DNA from: Priapulus caudatus
Taxonomy: Eukaryota; Priapulida; Priapulimorpha; Priapulimorphida; Priapulidae
Assembly: GCF_000485595.1 (NCBI RefSeq)
Contig: NW_014577864.1
Span: 110,128-142,601 of the forward strand
Direction: 5' to 3'
Length of the DNA stretch: 32,474 nucleotides
A program made the position numbers and the translations under genes. Of the stretch, positions 1 to 10,134 are shown piece after piece; position 1 is the stretch's first letter, and every line of letters begins with the position of its first letter. Below the pieces are notes generated by a model, which saw nothing but the letters and a program-made list of their open reading frames with translations, did not search any database and had not been told where the DNA came from.

Positions 1-522
1 ATAAATGCATTTTCAAGGCGGATATAGAACTAGGATATAGGATCCGGTGTCAGCTACGCACACGCTCGCACTTCATACCTCCTTCCAGACCTCACGCGAG
101 TGTTTGAAACTCTCATCATATACGCTAAGGTCCATATTATAAAAAATTAACATGGCAAAATATCAAGTAATTACACCATCGTACGCTTTATGAACATCAA
201 ACGGGTCTAATCTACTCAAATCTACGCAGCTAACATAACTAAATCAGGATGGGCCGTGTCAAACATTAATATAATCAAATTCAATTGTATTACTACCATT
301 TCAGAGACTCAACGCCCTTTCCAACTTCGTGGATATCATGGCGGGATCTTCCTCTTCCTCTTCATCGTTGTCGCCGTCTCGTCATTGTCTGCTTTGTATT
401 TACATCGCCGTTTCGTCTCTGGGCATCTTTGGCCTGTTCACTTAACCGCCGCTGTATGACCGACTCAAACCCAGTCGTGAACTCTTGCACACTGACCTGG
501 AGAGATCATAAAGAATATATAT
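1..522. other. Non-coding stretch, no gene recognised
   Basis: Short overlapping open frames exist at 256-584, but their translations show no domain, no codon bias and no splice-flanked conserved block. I see no RNA gene or repeat here. Confidence 0.5.
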
Positions 523-640
523 ATATATCAAGAGTTCATAATAGAAAATATATATATGTATATATATATATGTGTATATCATAATATATATATTATATAT
601 ATATTATACTATATATATATATATATATACATATAATGTA
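523..640. repeat. AT-rich dinucleotide microsatellite
   Basis: An imperfect (AT)n tract interrupted by GT and CATA steps. It is nearly self-complementary throughout, so it can form cruciforms. It is a simple repeat with no sign of gene content. Confidence 0.9.
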
Positions 641-3182
641 TGCCGCGCTTAAAGCGAATACAGGAGCCATGTTGTCTTTGAACACATGTTGTCCTATCAA
701 AATTCTAACATGGGCATATCTTTGCCACAACACTCTCTTCCAAGAGTTAACACATTTTTAGGACTTATTGATAGGCAAGCTAATTATGATGACTATAGCT
801 AACTATAACTATCGGTGATGTTTCTGAAAATGGGTCCTTGAAAAAACAGCGTCAACGTAATTAGAGAAGAAATTAGAAAAGACTTTATAGAGAATATATT
901 AATTTTACTCGGTCCATAGTTTTTGATGAGTAAGTGATCGAATAACCGTCGCGAAGCAAATGAACTCTGGTCTGAACTCCGCGGTTTGTTAAGGTTCATC
1001 CGACGTGATTACAAACCAGTCGATTGGGTCATTTTAAAACAACGTGCAGAATTACGAGCATGCACAGTCACCTGACTTAATTAACGCACAACTCCCCTGA
1101 TTCAAAATTCCCCCTCGCATTAGATTTGGCAAGCACAATAGACGTTATATACTGTTTATATCGAGTATCGTAAAGAATAACCCATGTCTTACATAAGACA
1201 CGCTCGATCACCTTGTAGATACTCAACAAAATGAGAAGAACAAGATCTATGCGCACCGGACCTCATACACGCCGCGTGAAAATTGGCGCGAGTTAATTAA
1301 CGTAACAAGTGAGTACCAATAATGATCGCAGCAAATACAAGCATTGTTCGCGCGCTTTCGCGAAACCATGACGCGCATGTTAATCAGAAAGCCTGTATTT
1401 ACCTGTAATAGCTATCTTACTCCCTGACTTACAAGCACAAAATCTTGCCTGCTGCTTATTAATTGATATTAAATATAATATATTCTGAGTATATCTGCTC
1501 GCGCAAAATGCCGTCGTGTACGCGTACGTAGTGGGCGGAGGGGCATGGGGGTGCGTGCCATGTGTATTGCGTGATCTGCCCTGTGACGTCGCACGTACGT
1601 GCGCGCGCGTGCCGTGCATGTGTTATGCCTACGCCTCACGCGTGGTATCTTGTTTGTTTCGGTTGTCGGTTTGCAGTGGTGTGTGTTTGTGAGGGGATGT
1701 GTGATGCTCTTACGCATACACTCTCAGCAATAAAATAAATAAATTATAACCTGTCCATCTCATCGACATCAAGTTCTTTCTCAAACACTTTCGCTTACGA
1801 GCATCTTGGTCAAATGGCCGTACAGACGCTGGACAGTTCTGTCTTGTCGATGAACCAGAACCGTCTAAATCACAAACGCGAGAAGAGTTGCTGGGAGGCG
1901 CTCCTTATTGCTGGCTATCACATCTTCTGATAGCTGTTGACGAAGGTCAAGTATAAGCTATATACGTCAATACGTGATCCAGTTCTGCACAGTGACATTC
2001 GAACAGTTATCCCGCGCAGCACGGCGTTTAAACGTCTGTACTAGATTAGACTAAATATTTAATGAAATTCTACGCTCATTCCTTACATACGCAGTTTTCG
2101 GAGCATTTTACCTTACAATAACATTAAGCCGTTAAATTGCATTTGCGCGTTAGTCCTGTAAGCGCTACGAGTTAATTTTGATGGTAAAAAATCAAGACTC
2201 TGCAAAAAATGCCTGTAGTGCGCGATCATTAGAATTCACTGTTATCCGTATTTAGATTTGCGTAACTGGCCTCAAAAGACGCGTTCCGCCCAATGTGCCG
2301 CGTGATGCAAGTGTGCACAAATTAACACGGTAGTCCCTAGGTTTTCGTTACATTCTTCCACCACTACCACGCCAGCGCCGCATATGCTAACGCAGATAAT
2401 TTGCGCACATACGCGCACACTCGATGCGAGCGCTGCACGACGCTCGCACGTAGAAACTCCGAGTTAAATGTCTATTCTTTCTAAACGCTCTATGATCATG
2501 TATACGCACCGCAGACGCTGCCGGGGAATACGCCACCGGTGAATGCAATCAACGGAACTGGTCACGCGTGTTTCAGCACACTAGTACTCATTAACCACAA
2601 CGCTGAGGAGCACTGACGCTGAATGCTTGCGCACACTAAGCAGCAGTAGCCTTCACAGCGCCGCCGGTACGCCATTCCTGGATAAATATTATGACTAGCC
2701 ACAGGTGGACTCGATTACTATACAGGTTGCGATCGGCAAACTGACGCGTTGACACTCACCAGATTTCACTATGGAGTGCCGGTGGCTGTTAGCATCATCG
2801 CACAAGATATTCTGCCTGCTTCAAGTCGACAAAAAGATCTCCTGTCGTTGGGACGCCACCTGGCATTCACAACAATATCTCACAGTTCGCAACGTTCATG
2901 CGCACCCCGATACAGGTATGAGGGTGCAGGGTAAATGAAGGGGTATGGCCGATAATGTCAGAAGATAATCAACATGCCTGGTGCGAATGATAGAACAGTG
3001 CACCAGCTGGCCGCAATTCGCAGTGCTGCATATTTATTTCACATGTAAATGTTAATGCTCATACTAAATTCTTTTATTATTTACAATTATTTATCTCGCC
3101 GAATTATCTATCTATCTCGCGGTATCCTTCATTTAATCAACTCATCGCCATCAAACAAAGATCTAAACTTAGTCATTCGCTT
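641..3182. other. Non-coding stretch, no gene recognised
   Basis: About 2.5 kb of mixed-composition DNA. Open frames at 799-999, 1380-1717 and 2749-2934 are short and compositionally skewed (His/Thr/Arg from CAC/ACG-type words). They match no protein family I can recognise. No tRNA-like fold or clear dispersed repeat was seen. Confidence 0.45.
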
Positions 3183-3253
3183 ATATTTATCGTCCAGACG
3201 ATATATATTATTATCAAGAGAGTATCATTAGCTCTTGATATTATATAGATATA

Positions 3254-3292
<39 letters not shown>
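3183..3292. repeat. AT microsatellite
   Basis: A run of ATAT units, purest at about 3240-3290, preceded by TATATTATTATC-type words. It is a simple sequence repeat. Confidence 0.9.
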
Positions 3293-3398
3293 TAGAAAAG
3301 TTATACGTGGTTCGCACGCATATTCTCCAGTTGTTATATTTAAAAAAAGAATAATCCGACATTTAATTGACATATACATATGTTGTACATGGGCCTGT

Positions 3399-3530
3399 GC
3401 GCCGCGCGCGCGCGTGTGTGTCGTGCTGTGTGGTGTGTGTGTGTGTCGCTGTGGGGGGGGCGGTGTGCGTGTGTGTGTGTCGTTGTGGCCTCGTGTGGTG
3501 CTGTGTGTGCTGTGTCGTGTGTGGGTCTGT
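3399..3530. repeat. GT-rich low-complexity tract
   Basis: The plus strand is dominated by GTGTGTG, GCGCGCG and TGTGCTGTG words with a G8 run near 3453. Overlapping frames on both strands (3340-3634) are compositional by-products and not genes. Confidence 0.8.
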
Positions 3531-3662
3531 GCACTATCACAATTGAATACGTGGCATGTACGAGTATATATACGACATGTATGTATGTCATGATTTTACA
3601 AAGTATAAAGCAGTCCTATTTACGCGCGATATAGATATCATATCGTCACAGATATAACTAGA

Positions 3663-3969
3663 CGGAAGGCACTCACTGAGATTGCATACCTCCGCCAGCA
3701 TGTAACATGTATGTGTCGAGCTGCGCTCACCCCGCTCGCTTGCTGGCCTGCTGCCTGACTGACCTCGCCTGCCTGCTGACTCGCCGCCTCGCTGGTGCGG
3801 CTGTTGACTACGGCGCCCGCTGGTGTGGTTGCTGCCTGACTCACTCGCCTGCTGCTGACTCCCCGCTCGCTGACTCGACAGGCTCTCAATCGCTCGCCGC
3901 CGCCTGAATGGACACACACACACACGACACGACACACGAGACCGATTTACCATTACCCTCCTTGGCAGA
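3663..3969 (+). repeat. Dispersed repeat C, copy 1
   Basis: It starts with the block GGCACTCACTGAGATTGCAT, then ACCTCCGCCAGCATGTAACA, which recurs almost identically at 15406. It continues into a CTCGC/CTGCTGACT-rich core and a tail of ACACACG words. The reading frames on both strands (3588-3953, 3638-3937, 3707-3907) are Ser/Arg/Ala-rich products of this repeat. The family is unknown; it may be a MITE or SINE-like unit. Confidence 0.65.
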
Positions 3970-4564
3970 CGCGTAATTATTATATGGCCTGAGAAAATGC
4001 CGCCTATAAATAAATAACTAAAGCACTTGTGAAGAGCACAGAACCTCCGCCAAGCGCACTGAATCTCTCAATGTGCAATTTTTTTATTAATTAATTAATT
4101 AATTAAGTGGAAAATTAATAAAGTTATTTATTATTAAATAATTAATTGGATGCCGTGATTAGTGCGAGCGTGCAGGGTGGGGGAGCGCTATGGTTGCCTT
4201 TAGCCTGCTGTGCGTGTTTCGTAACTCTACAGCCAGCGGCACCTAGCGGACATGAACTGAAACTGCATGCTAACAAACCCACACAAACCACAAACACACA
4301 AACCAACACCAAACACACGCCGGTGAGAAACATAACCCCGCCAAGCCCTGCGGAGTAAACGAGAAAAAACACCAATATACCCGCGAAAATCAATGTGTTG
4401 CCTGGGTGTGCAGTACTGCCACCTAACGTAATATGGTTTACACTTAGACATGACGCCTCGATAGTATATCACGGATGTGGTTGAATGCCTGGATATAGAA
4501 GCGTCATATAGTGACCCAGTTTCCAGAACGTGATGAAAATCCTGTGCATTATTAGGCAGAAACG
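3970..4564. other. Non-coding stretch with TTAA microsatellite
   Basis: It contains (TTAA)n at about 4087-4108 and an ACAAACC-rich stretch at 4275-4320. A further ACCTCCGCC word at 4045 may be a fragment of the repeat C type. No coding exon is recognised. Confidence 0.45.
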
Positions 4565-5219
4565 CCCCTAGCAGCAGTACGCCAGCGGCAGCCAGCAGCA
4601 CAGCAGCAGCAGCAGTGTAGTCAGCAGAGCAGCAGGCAGCAGCAGCCAGCAGTGTATTCAGCAGCAACCGCAGCAGCCAAGCAGCGCCAGCAGTACCGCC
4701 AGCAGCAGCAGCAGCAGCAGCCAGCAGCAGCAGCAGCAGTGCTAGCAGCAGCACCGCAGCAGCCAGCAGCCAGCCCCCAGCAGGCGAGCAGCCAGTACCG
4801 CAGCAGCAGCCGAGCAGCAGCAGCAGCAGCAGCAGCAGTGGTCAACAGCCAGCATCAGTACCGCAGCGGCCCAGCAGCAGTAGCAGCCACCAGCAGCAGC
4901 AGCACCAGCCAGCAGCAGTGTCGCACGGCAGCAGCGTACCGCAGCCAGCAGCCAGCCAGCATGTCGCAGCGCAAGCAGCAGCCAGCAGTACGCAGCAGCA
5001 GCAGCAGCAGTGTTAGCCAAGCAGCAGCAGTGGTCACAGCAGCAGCAAGCAGCGAGCAGCACAACAGTAGGAGTAAAAATGTAGCAGCAGCAGCATCAGC
5101 CAGCAGCAGCCAGCAGCAGCAGCAGCAGCCAGCAGCAGCAGTAACCGCCCAGCAGCCAGCAGTGTTGCAAGCAGCAGCCAGCGGTGTAGGCAGCCAGCAG
5201 CCAGCAGCGGTGCTAGCAG
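4565..5219. repeat. CAG/CAGCC trinucleotide-rich microsatellite
   Basis: About 650 bp of interrupted CAG units with CAGCC, CAGTA and CGCAG variants. All three forward frames are open over long distances and give Gln/Ala/Ser-rich translations; the reverse frames give Leu/Cys/Ala-rich ones. The longest forward frame (4652-5281) runs past the repeat into the next element's inverted arm, which argues against a real polyglutamine exon. The tract abuts the foldback arm starting at 5220. Confidence 0.85.
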
Positions 5220-5332
5220 CTATAGACATCTTAATTATTAATCAGACCTGGGCGTCATCGCCACGCAAAACGAGGCCTTAAGCAAGCAATTTTGTAAACA
5301 ATGGGCTGCTCAGGCAGGCACGCAACAGAGGG

Positions 5333-6513
5333 GGTACGCAGATTCACGCACGTACACGCGGGTACACGCACGTACACGCAGATTCACGCACGTACACGCG
5401 GGTACACGCACGTACACGCGGATACACGCACGTACACGCGGGTACACGCACGTACACGCAGGTACACGCACGTACACGCAGATACACGCACGTACACGCG
5501 GGTACACGGAGATACACGCACGTACACGCGGGTACACGCACGTACACGCAGGTACACGCACGTACACGCAGATACACGCACGTACACGCACGTACACGCG
5601 GGTACACGCACGTACACGCGGGTACACGCACGTGCACGCACGTACACGCCCGTACACGCGGGTACACGCACGTACACGCAGATACACGCGGGTACACGCA
5701 CGTACACGCCCGTACACGCACGTACACGCACGTACACGCAGGTACACGCACGTACACGCAGGTACACGCACGTGCACGTGGGTCCACGCACGTACACGCA
5801 CGTACACGCACGTGCACGCGGGTACACGCACGTACACGCACGTACACGCGGGTACACGCGGGTACACGCACGTACACGCAGATACACGCACGTACACGCG
5901 GGTACACGCACGTACACGCGGGTACACGCGGGTACACGCACGTGCACGCGGGTACACGCGCGTACACGCAGGTACACGCACGTGCACGCGGGTACACGCA
6001 CGTACACGCGGGTACACGCACGTACACGCAGATACACGCACGTACACGCGGGTACACGCACGTACACGCAGGTACACTCACGTACACGTGGGTACAGGCA
6101 CGTACACGCAGATACACGCACGTACACGCGGGTACACGCGGGTACACGCACGTGCACGCGGGTACACACACGTACACGCACGTACACGCGGGTACACGCA
6201 CGTACACGCGGGTACACGCACGTGCACGCGGGTACACGCACGTACACGCGGGTACACGCACGTGCACGCGGGTACACGCACGTGAACGCGGGTACACGCA
6301 CGTTCACGCGGGTACACGCACGTACACGCACGTACACGCGGATACACGCGCGTACACGCAGATACACGCACGTACACGCACGTACACGCGGGTACACACA
6401 CGTGCACGCGGGTACACGCACGTACACGCAGGTACACGCACGTACACGCGGGTACACGCACGTACACGCGGGTACACGCACGTACACGCAGATACACGCA
6501 CGTACACGCGCGG
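5333..6513. repeat. 10-bp minisatellite array (GTACACGCAC / GTACACGCGG)
   Basis: About 118 head-to-tail units of exactly 10 bp, mainly GTACACGCAC, GTACACGCGG and ATACACGCAC. Variants include GTGCACGC, which create CACGTG or GTGCAC words. Because 10 is not a multiple of 3, all frames are open over hundreds of codons and give a 10-residue periodic translation (for example 5301-6638 on the plus strand, 5384-6607 on the minus). These frames are artefacts of periodicity, not proteins. Except at GG or GA steps the units alternate purine and pyrimidine. Confidence 0.95.
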
Positions 6514-6896
6514 CCTCTGTGCGTGCCTGCCTGAGCAGCCATTGTTTACAAAATTGCCTAGCTGAAGGCCCATTCACACCAGAGATTTCCCCGAATTTCA
6601 CTTCCAAAAATTTGCCCGAGCGTGGTGAGCGTGGCTGAGAGCGTGGGCCCCCAGCCGGGCCCAGCGCTGATACTACGATCTAATTACGTCGATACTACGA
6701 TCTAAGTGCGTCTTTACCCCGATTTCAACAAGCTTTCACCACGCTCAACACCACGCCCGCATCACGCTTGCACTGCGCTCACTGCGTCTTTATTGCGACC
6801 AATCAGATCGCATTGCGTTCGAACGACGCTTGCACTGCGCCTAAGCAACGCTCACCGGCCTCAACTGTGCGCCAGTCACTGCGCTGGCAACGACCA

Positions 6897-6904
6897 TATA
6901 AATA
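6897..6904 (+). promoter_or_regulatory. TATA box-like TATAAATA within the Harbinger-like element
   Basis: TATAAATA is followed by GC-rich sequence (CCGCGCCGCG), which is the layout of a core promoter. It lies inside the transposon, so it would serve an element gene. No intact open frame follows on this strand. Confidence 0.35.
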
Positions 6905-6974
6905 CCGCGCCGCGTTCTAGACATCATCATTCGTTCTGCCGTGCTGTTCACATCAAGATTATTTTCTACTGATT

Positions 6975-7068
6975 TTATACCCATAATAGTATAATAGTAT
7001 GCTATATAGTATGCTATAATAGTATGCTAGTATACAGTATGCTATAATAGTAGTATAATGCTATAATA
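6975..7068. repeat. Short tandem repeat, TATGCTATAATAG units
   Basis: Several imperfect copies of TAGTATGCTATAATAG in tandem in the middle of the Harbinger-like element. It is AT-rich and non-coding. Confidence 0.7.
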
Positions 7069-7069
7069 A

Positions 7070-7195
7070 CTATGCCGCCAAAAGACTTCTATTTCTCTTC
7101 CTCGTCCTCCTCAGCCTGATGAGGGTTTGGCAATCAAGTAATTCGAGTTGTACTTCTACGAGAAACATGGCATGGAGTAGTGTTGCCTCATCCAT
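7070..7195 (-). pseudogene. Possible N-terminal remnant of a Harbinger transposase
   Basis: The minus-strand frame reads MDEATLLHAMFLVEVQLELL and then an arginine-rich block RLRRTRKRNRSLLAA before a stop. Harbinger nucleases commonly start with a Leu/Glu-rich helix followed by a run of Arg ahead of an FWV motif. Here the frame ends before any FWV or DDE domain. The longer open frame upstream (to 7453) is satellite-like. A chance resemblance remains possible. Confidence 0.35.
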
Positions 7196-7802
7196 AGTGG
7201 ACACTGGTGGGTTGGCCAGGGTATAGCACCCCAATTTATACCCCAAGTTCGCAGGACGTGATCTGAGCGCAACTAACACGTAATGCGAACGCCACAACGG
7301 CGTGGTCTGAGCGTGTTGGGCGTAGTACAATCGTAGTAGAGTGGTCATAGCGAGAGCGTGGTCAGGTCGCAGAGACATCTCCATGGACGTAGTAACAGCG
7401 TGATGAAAACGTATTGACATCGTGCTGAGAACGGGGCGACAATTTTCACGCACCCGACACGCTTGCGATACGCTTGCGATACGATCATTAAGTTCGTACT
7501 ACGCTCGAGTTACGTGGGTACTACGCCTTCCACGTCTCTAATACGCCCGAACTGCGCTGTCTTTCCGCCACGCTCGCACCACGATTGTTTGGCCACGCTT
7601 TCCACGCTCATGGTGACTGCACCGCGCTCGATCGCGATCGCAGTACGTCCATATACGTTCATACTGCGTTCTACATGTTTCCACCACGTTCTTAGAGCGT
7701 AGTACGAGCGTAGTGAGATCGGGGCCCTGGTGTGAATGGGGTATAAGCCTCGTTTTCGTGCGTGACCCCAGGTCATGAATAATAATTAAGAATGGTCTAT
7801 AG

Positions 7803-10087
7803 GTGTTACCGGTTTAACGTAGCCAACAGCTCTTTGTCTGTTACTGTACCATGTGATTTCACGCAGAGCCTCAGGGTTGTGATTAACGCGATGCGTGTCA
7901 CTAGTCTCATTACCGTTTGTTATTATTTGGCGGCACTAGTTTGTCAAACAGCAGGAATTATCGTAAAACCTGACTCATTTGAATCTGTCTCAACGGATCA
8001 TGTATGGGAAAACGATTAATTAAGGACAAGGCGGATTAAATGACTGAGCTATTGTTTATTGAGTTACGCATGCGAGTTACGCATACGAGTTAGTCACAAA
8101 CACAATAATTCCAGTTAATGTGGAATTCTCTTTGTCCAACCAGATATTGCATATGACAAAAAAGTATTGCCTGGTTGCTAAGGCAACATGAGTTTTGAGG
8201 AATTCAAAAATCTATGTCGCCATCACAAACAGGCAACAATTTTGTAATGCGGTTCATAGTTGAAGTTTACACGGTAAGCGTGTGCTAATGAAAACGATGT
8301 TTCATGGTGCGTCTATAACGGTAGGGAGCATATTTATCTCAAAGTCTACTGTCTTACTGTTTAGTTTGTTTGTTTTTCCTGACATGTTGATAAAACAACA
8401 ACAACCTGTAAGGGCAAAGAAGAACGTAAAGAGAAAACACCGAATGATATTCTTTTAAACATTTATTGACCACTGTTATCATTTCAGTACGAGTTCACTT
8501 ACTGAACTCTCGTTGACAAAACATACAACCTACACGGAGTAGTTGTTCATATTATAACAATAAATATCTCAAGTGAAAATACCATGCAGAACTTAATATT
8601 ATTCATCATAAATAGAAAATGTGCTATATCGAAGAGCAAACCGCTACACATTCTCACAGACATTCGGCTGCGCACAGGCTGTGATGTCATGTGCAAAGCC
8701 GTGACGTCACACAAAAATGATAGAAAGGATCGAGAAGACCCAACTAGTTTCACAGTCGATTCGGCTGCTATTAGATCGTACTATCTCATCAGGAGTGAAG
8801 AGAAACAAACGTGTTTTTATTCACTCACGATTCCATCGATATCCCATAATGCACGCGTTTAATAAGATATCAATGGTACTCCTTAGCCCTTCTCAAATAG
8901 AATATACAACTTCCGCACACGTATCGGTATGCGTCGCCGTCACAACGCGTTATGGAACCTATGGTCTTTGGACGCATTTATATTTTCGATATCAGGTACA
9001 CAGACGTAAAACATAATGCGACTTGACTCTCAACGCGACCAAGATACTTACCGTGCAAAATATGTTGAGATATCCGTGTCTATATACCATACTATACAAC
9101 TTATTATACGCTGCTCGCATAACGAACCCCGGAAATATTTCTTAGGTAATCGTTCCCTAGAATCACGGTGTCAGCTAATTCGACCGAAACAATATGAAGT
9201 CGGTTACACACGTTATTAGATTGAATTAGGCAACGGCAACAGTTATCAGTGATGATGCGTGCTCAACCTTTCACATGCACTGGTTGCATTCAATAACATT
9301 CGAACGTAAAACGAAACGTGAAACTGCGAATCAAGAAGACGCTATGAAGGGTACATTATCAAGCGTCATCACAGTACAACAGTACAGATGTGACACAAAA
9401 CGTCGATAACACGTCACCTCTAATTCTATTACTTGCCGTTTGATGGCGCTGTCAACCTGGTAGGGACACAAATCGGCCACGTGAAATGACCCCGTAGTTA
9501 CGCACATGGTCGCGTGTTAAGATATTACATTCTCGTGCATTGCTATCTCGTGCGCGGATCGTCATCTTTGTGTGAGGCAAGTGAACTCCTAATTATCCTG
9601 CCACACTACCCATAATCAAGGCTAACACACTGAAAACACGTACATCAAATGTGCACAGGAGCCAGAGTACTATACCCTCGGCTGTTTCCGTTTACCAATT
9701 GTTGGCTACTGTGGCACCCAGAGACGGACGGTGCTGCAAATCTCTAGCCCCTTATTATATTAGAATATAACTCTCAAACACTGCATACCGGTAATATTAT
9801 AGCTAACCTTACACTAACTGGTGAACAACCGCCCCTCCCTCTTGCTCTCTCTCGCTCTGTCTCCAGAGACAACGCTACGATATTATTATAATATATAAAC
9901 ATGATGAATCGAGTCACTACTGCTTTAACTTTCACTCGTGATGCCAATCATCGATCTCCACCTCACCTTTGTCGCACCCAGCGGCCCACACTGCTACGAC
10001 GCAATGATATGCCGGCGCACGTGCCCATGAACGCATGCTGTGCGTGTCCGCATGAAGACTACGCGGTGCAGGATGGATGCCTTACTG
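7803..10087. other. Non-coding stretch, no gene recognised
   Basis: About 2.3 kb. Open frames at 7792-8019, 8584-8862, 8717-9016, 9016-9219 and 9901-10185 show no family motif and no conserved block. Minor features are a duplicated GAGTTACGCAT word at about 8060-8090, CRE-like sites at 8682-8710 and a CT-rich patch at about 9835-9865. Confidence 0.45.
8682..8710. promoter_or_regulatory. Pair of CRE/ATF-like sites
   Basis: TGATGTCA at 8682-8689 is followed 12 bp later by a full TGACGTCA (8702-8709) inside the 10-bp palindrome GTGACGTCAC. This matches the consensus bound by CREB/ATF bZIP factors. No adjacent transcription unit is recognised, so any function is inferred only. Confidence 0.3.
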
Positions 10088-10096
10088 CACACACGC

Positions 10097-10133
<37 letters not shown>

Positions 10134-10134
10134 C
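10088..10134. repeat. (ACGC)n microsatellite
   Basis: An uninterrupted run of ACGC tetranucleotides after a short ACACGCGCGC lead. It explains the Ala/Arg/Thr/His-repetitive translations at 9901-10508. Confidence 0.9.

Larger units (their letters stand above)
6567..7741. mobile_element. PIF/Harbinger-like TIR element (degenerate)
   Basis: The termini are inverted: CCCATTCACACCAG at 6569-6582 and its complement at 7727-7740. Inside, both flanks are packed with degenerate ACGCTCGC/ACGCTTGCACT-type words of about 10-15 bp, a subterminal layout resembling animal Harbinger elements. A remnant at 7070-7195 on the minus strand resembles the acidic-then-arginine-rich N-terminus of Harbinger nucleases. 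The element sits inside the right arm of the 5220-7802 foldback, so it is younger than that element. No clear 3-bp duplication was found. The superfamily call is inference. Confidence 0.6.
5220..7802. mobile_element. Foldback/TIR element with satellite core, interrupted by a Harbinger-like insertion
   Basis: The left arm (5220-5332) is the inverted complement of two right-hand blocks, 6514-6566 and 7742-7802. Shared words in order are CTATAGAC, CTTAATTATTA, GACCTGGG, AAAACGAGGC, GCAATTTTGTAAACAATGG and CTGCTCAGGCAGGCACGC, with a few indels. The right arm is split by a separate 1.2-kb TIR element (6567-7741). Without it the element is about 1.4 kb: two arms of about 110 bp around a 10-bp satellite. 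No transposase belongs to the outer element, so it is probably non-autonomous. No convincing target-site duplication is visible. Superfamily unknown. Confidence 0.8.

Noticed and set aside
4652-5281. 209-codon Gln/Ala/Ser-rich frame
   Set aside because: It is the translation of a CAG microsatellite and continues into the non-coding foldback arm before stopping.
5333-6513. CRISPR-like array
   Set aside because: There are no spacers; units are contiguous and 10 bp long, and the host is eukaryotic.
5301-6638. 445-codon open frame with Tyr-Thr-Arg/His-Val-His repeats, plus long antisense frames
   Set aside because: The 10-bp period makes every frame open; both strands and all phases give equally long frames, and there is no splice, start or domain evidence.
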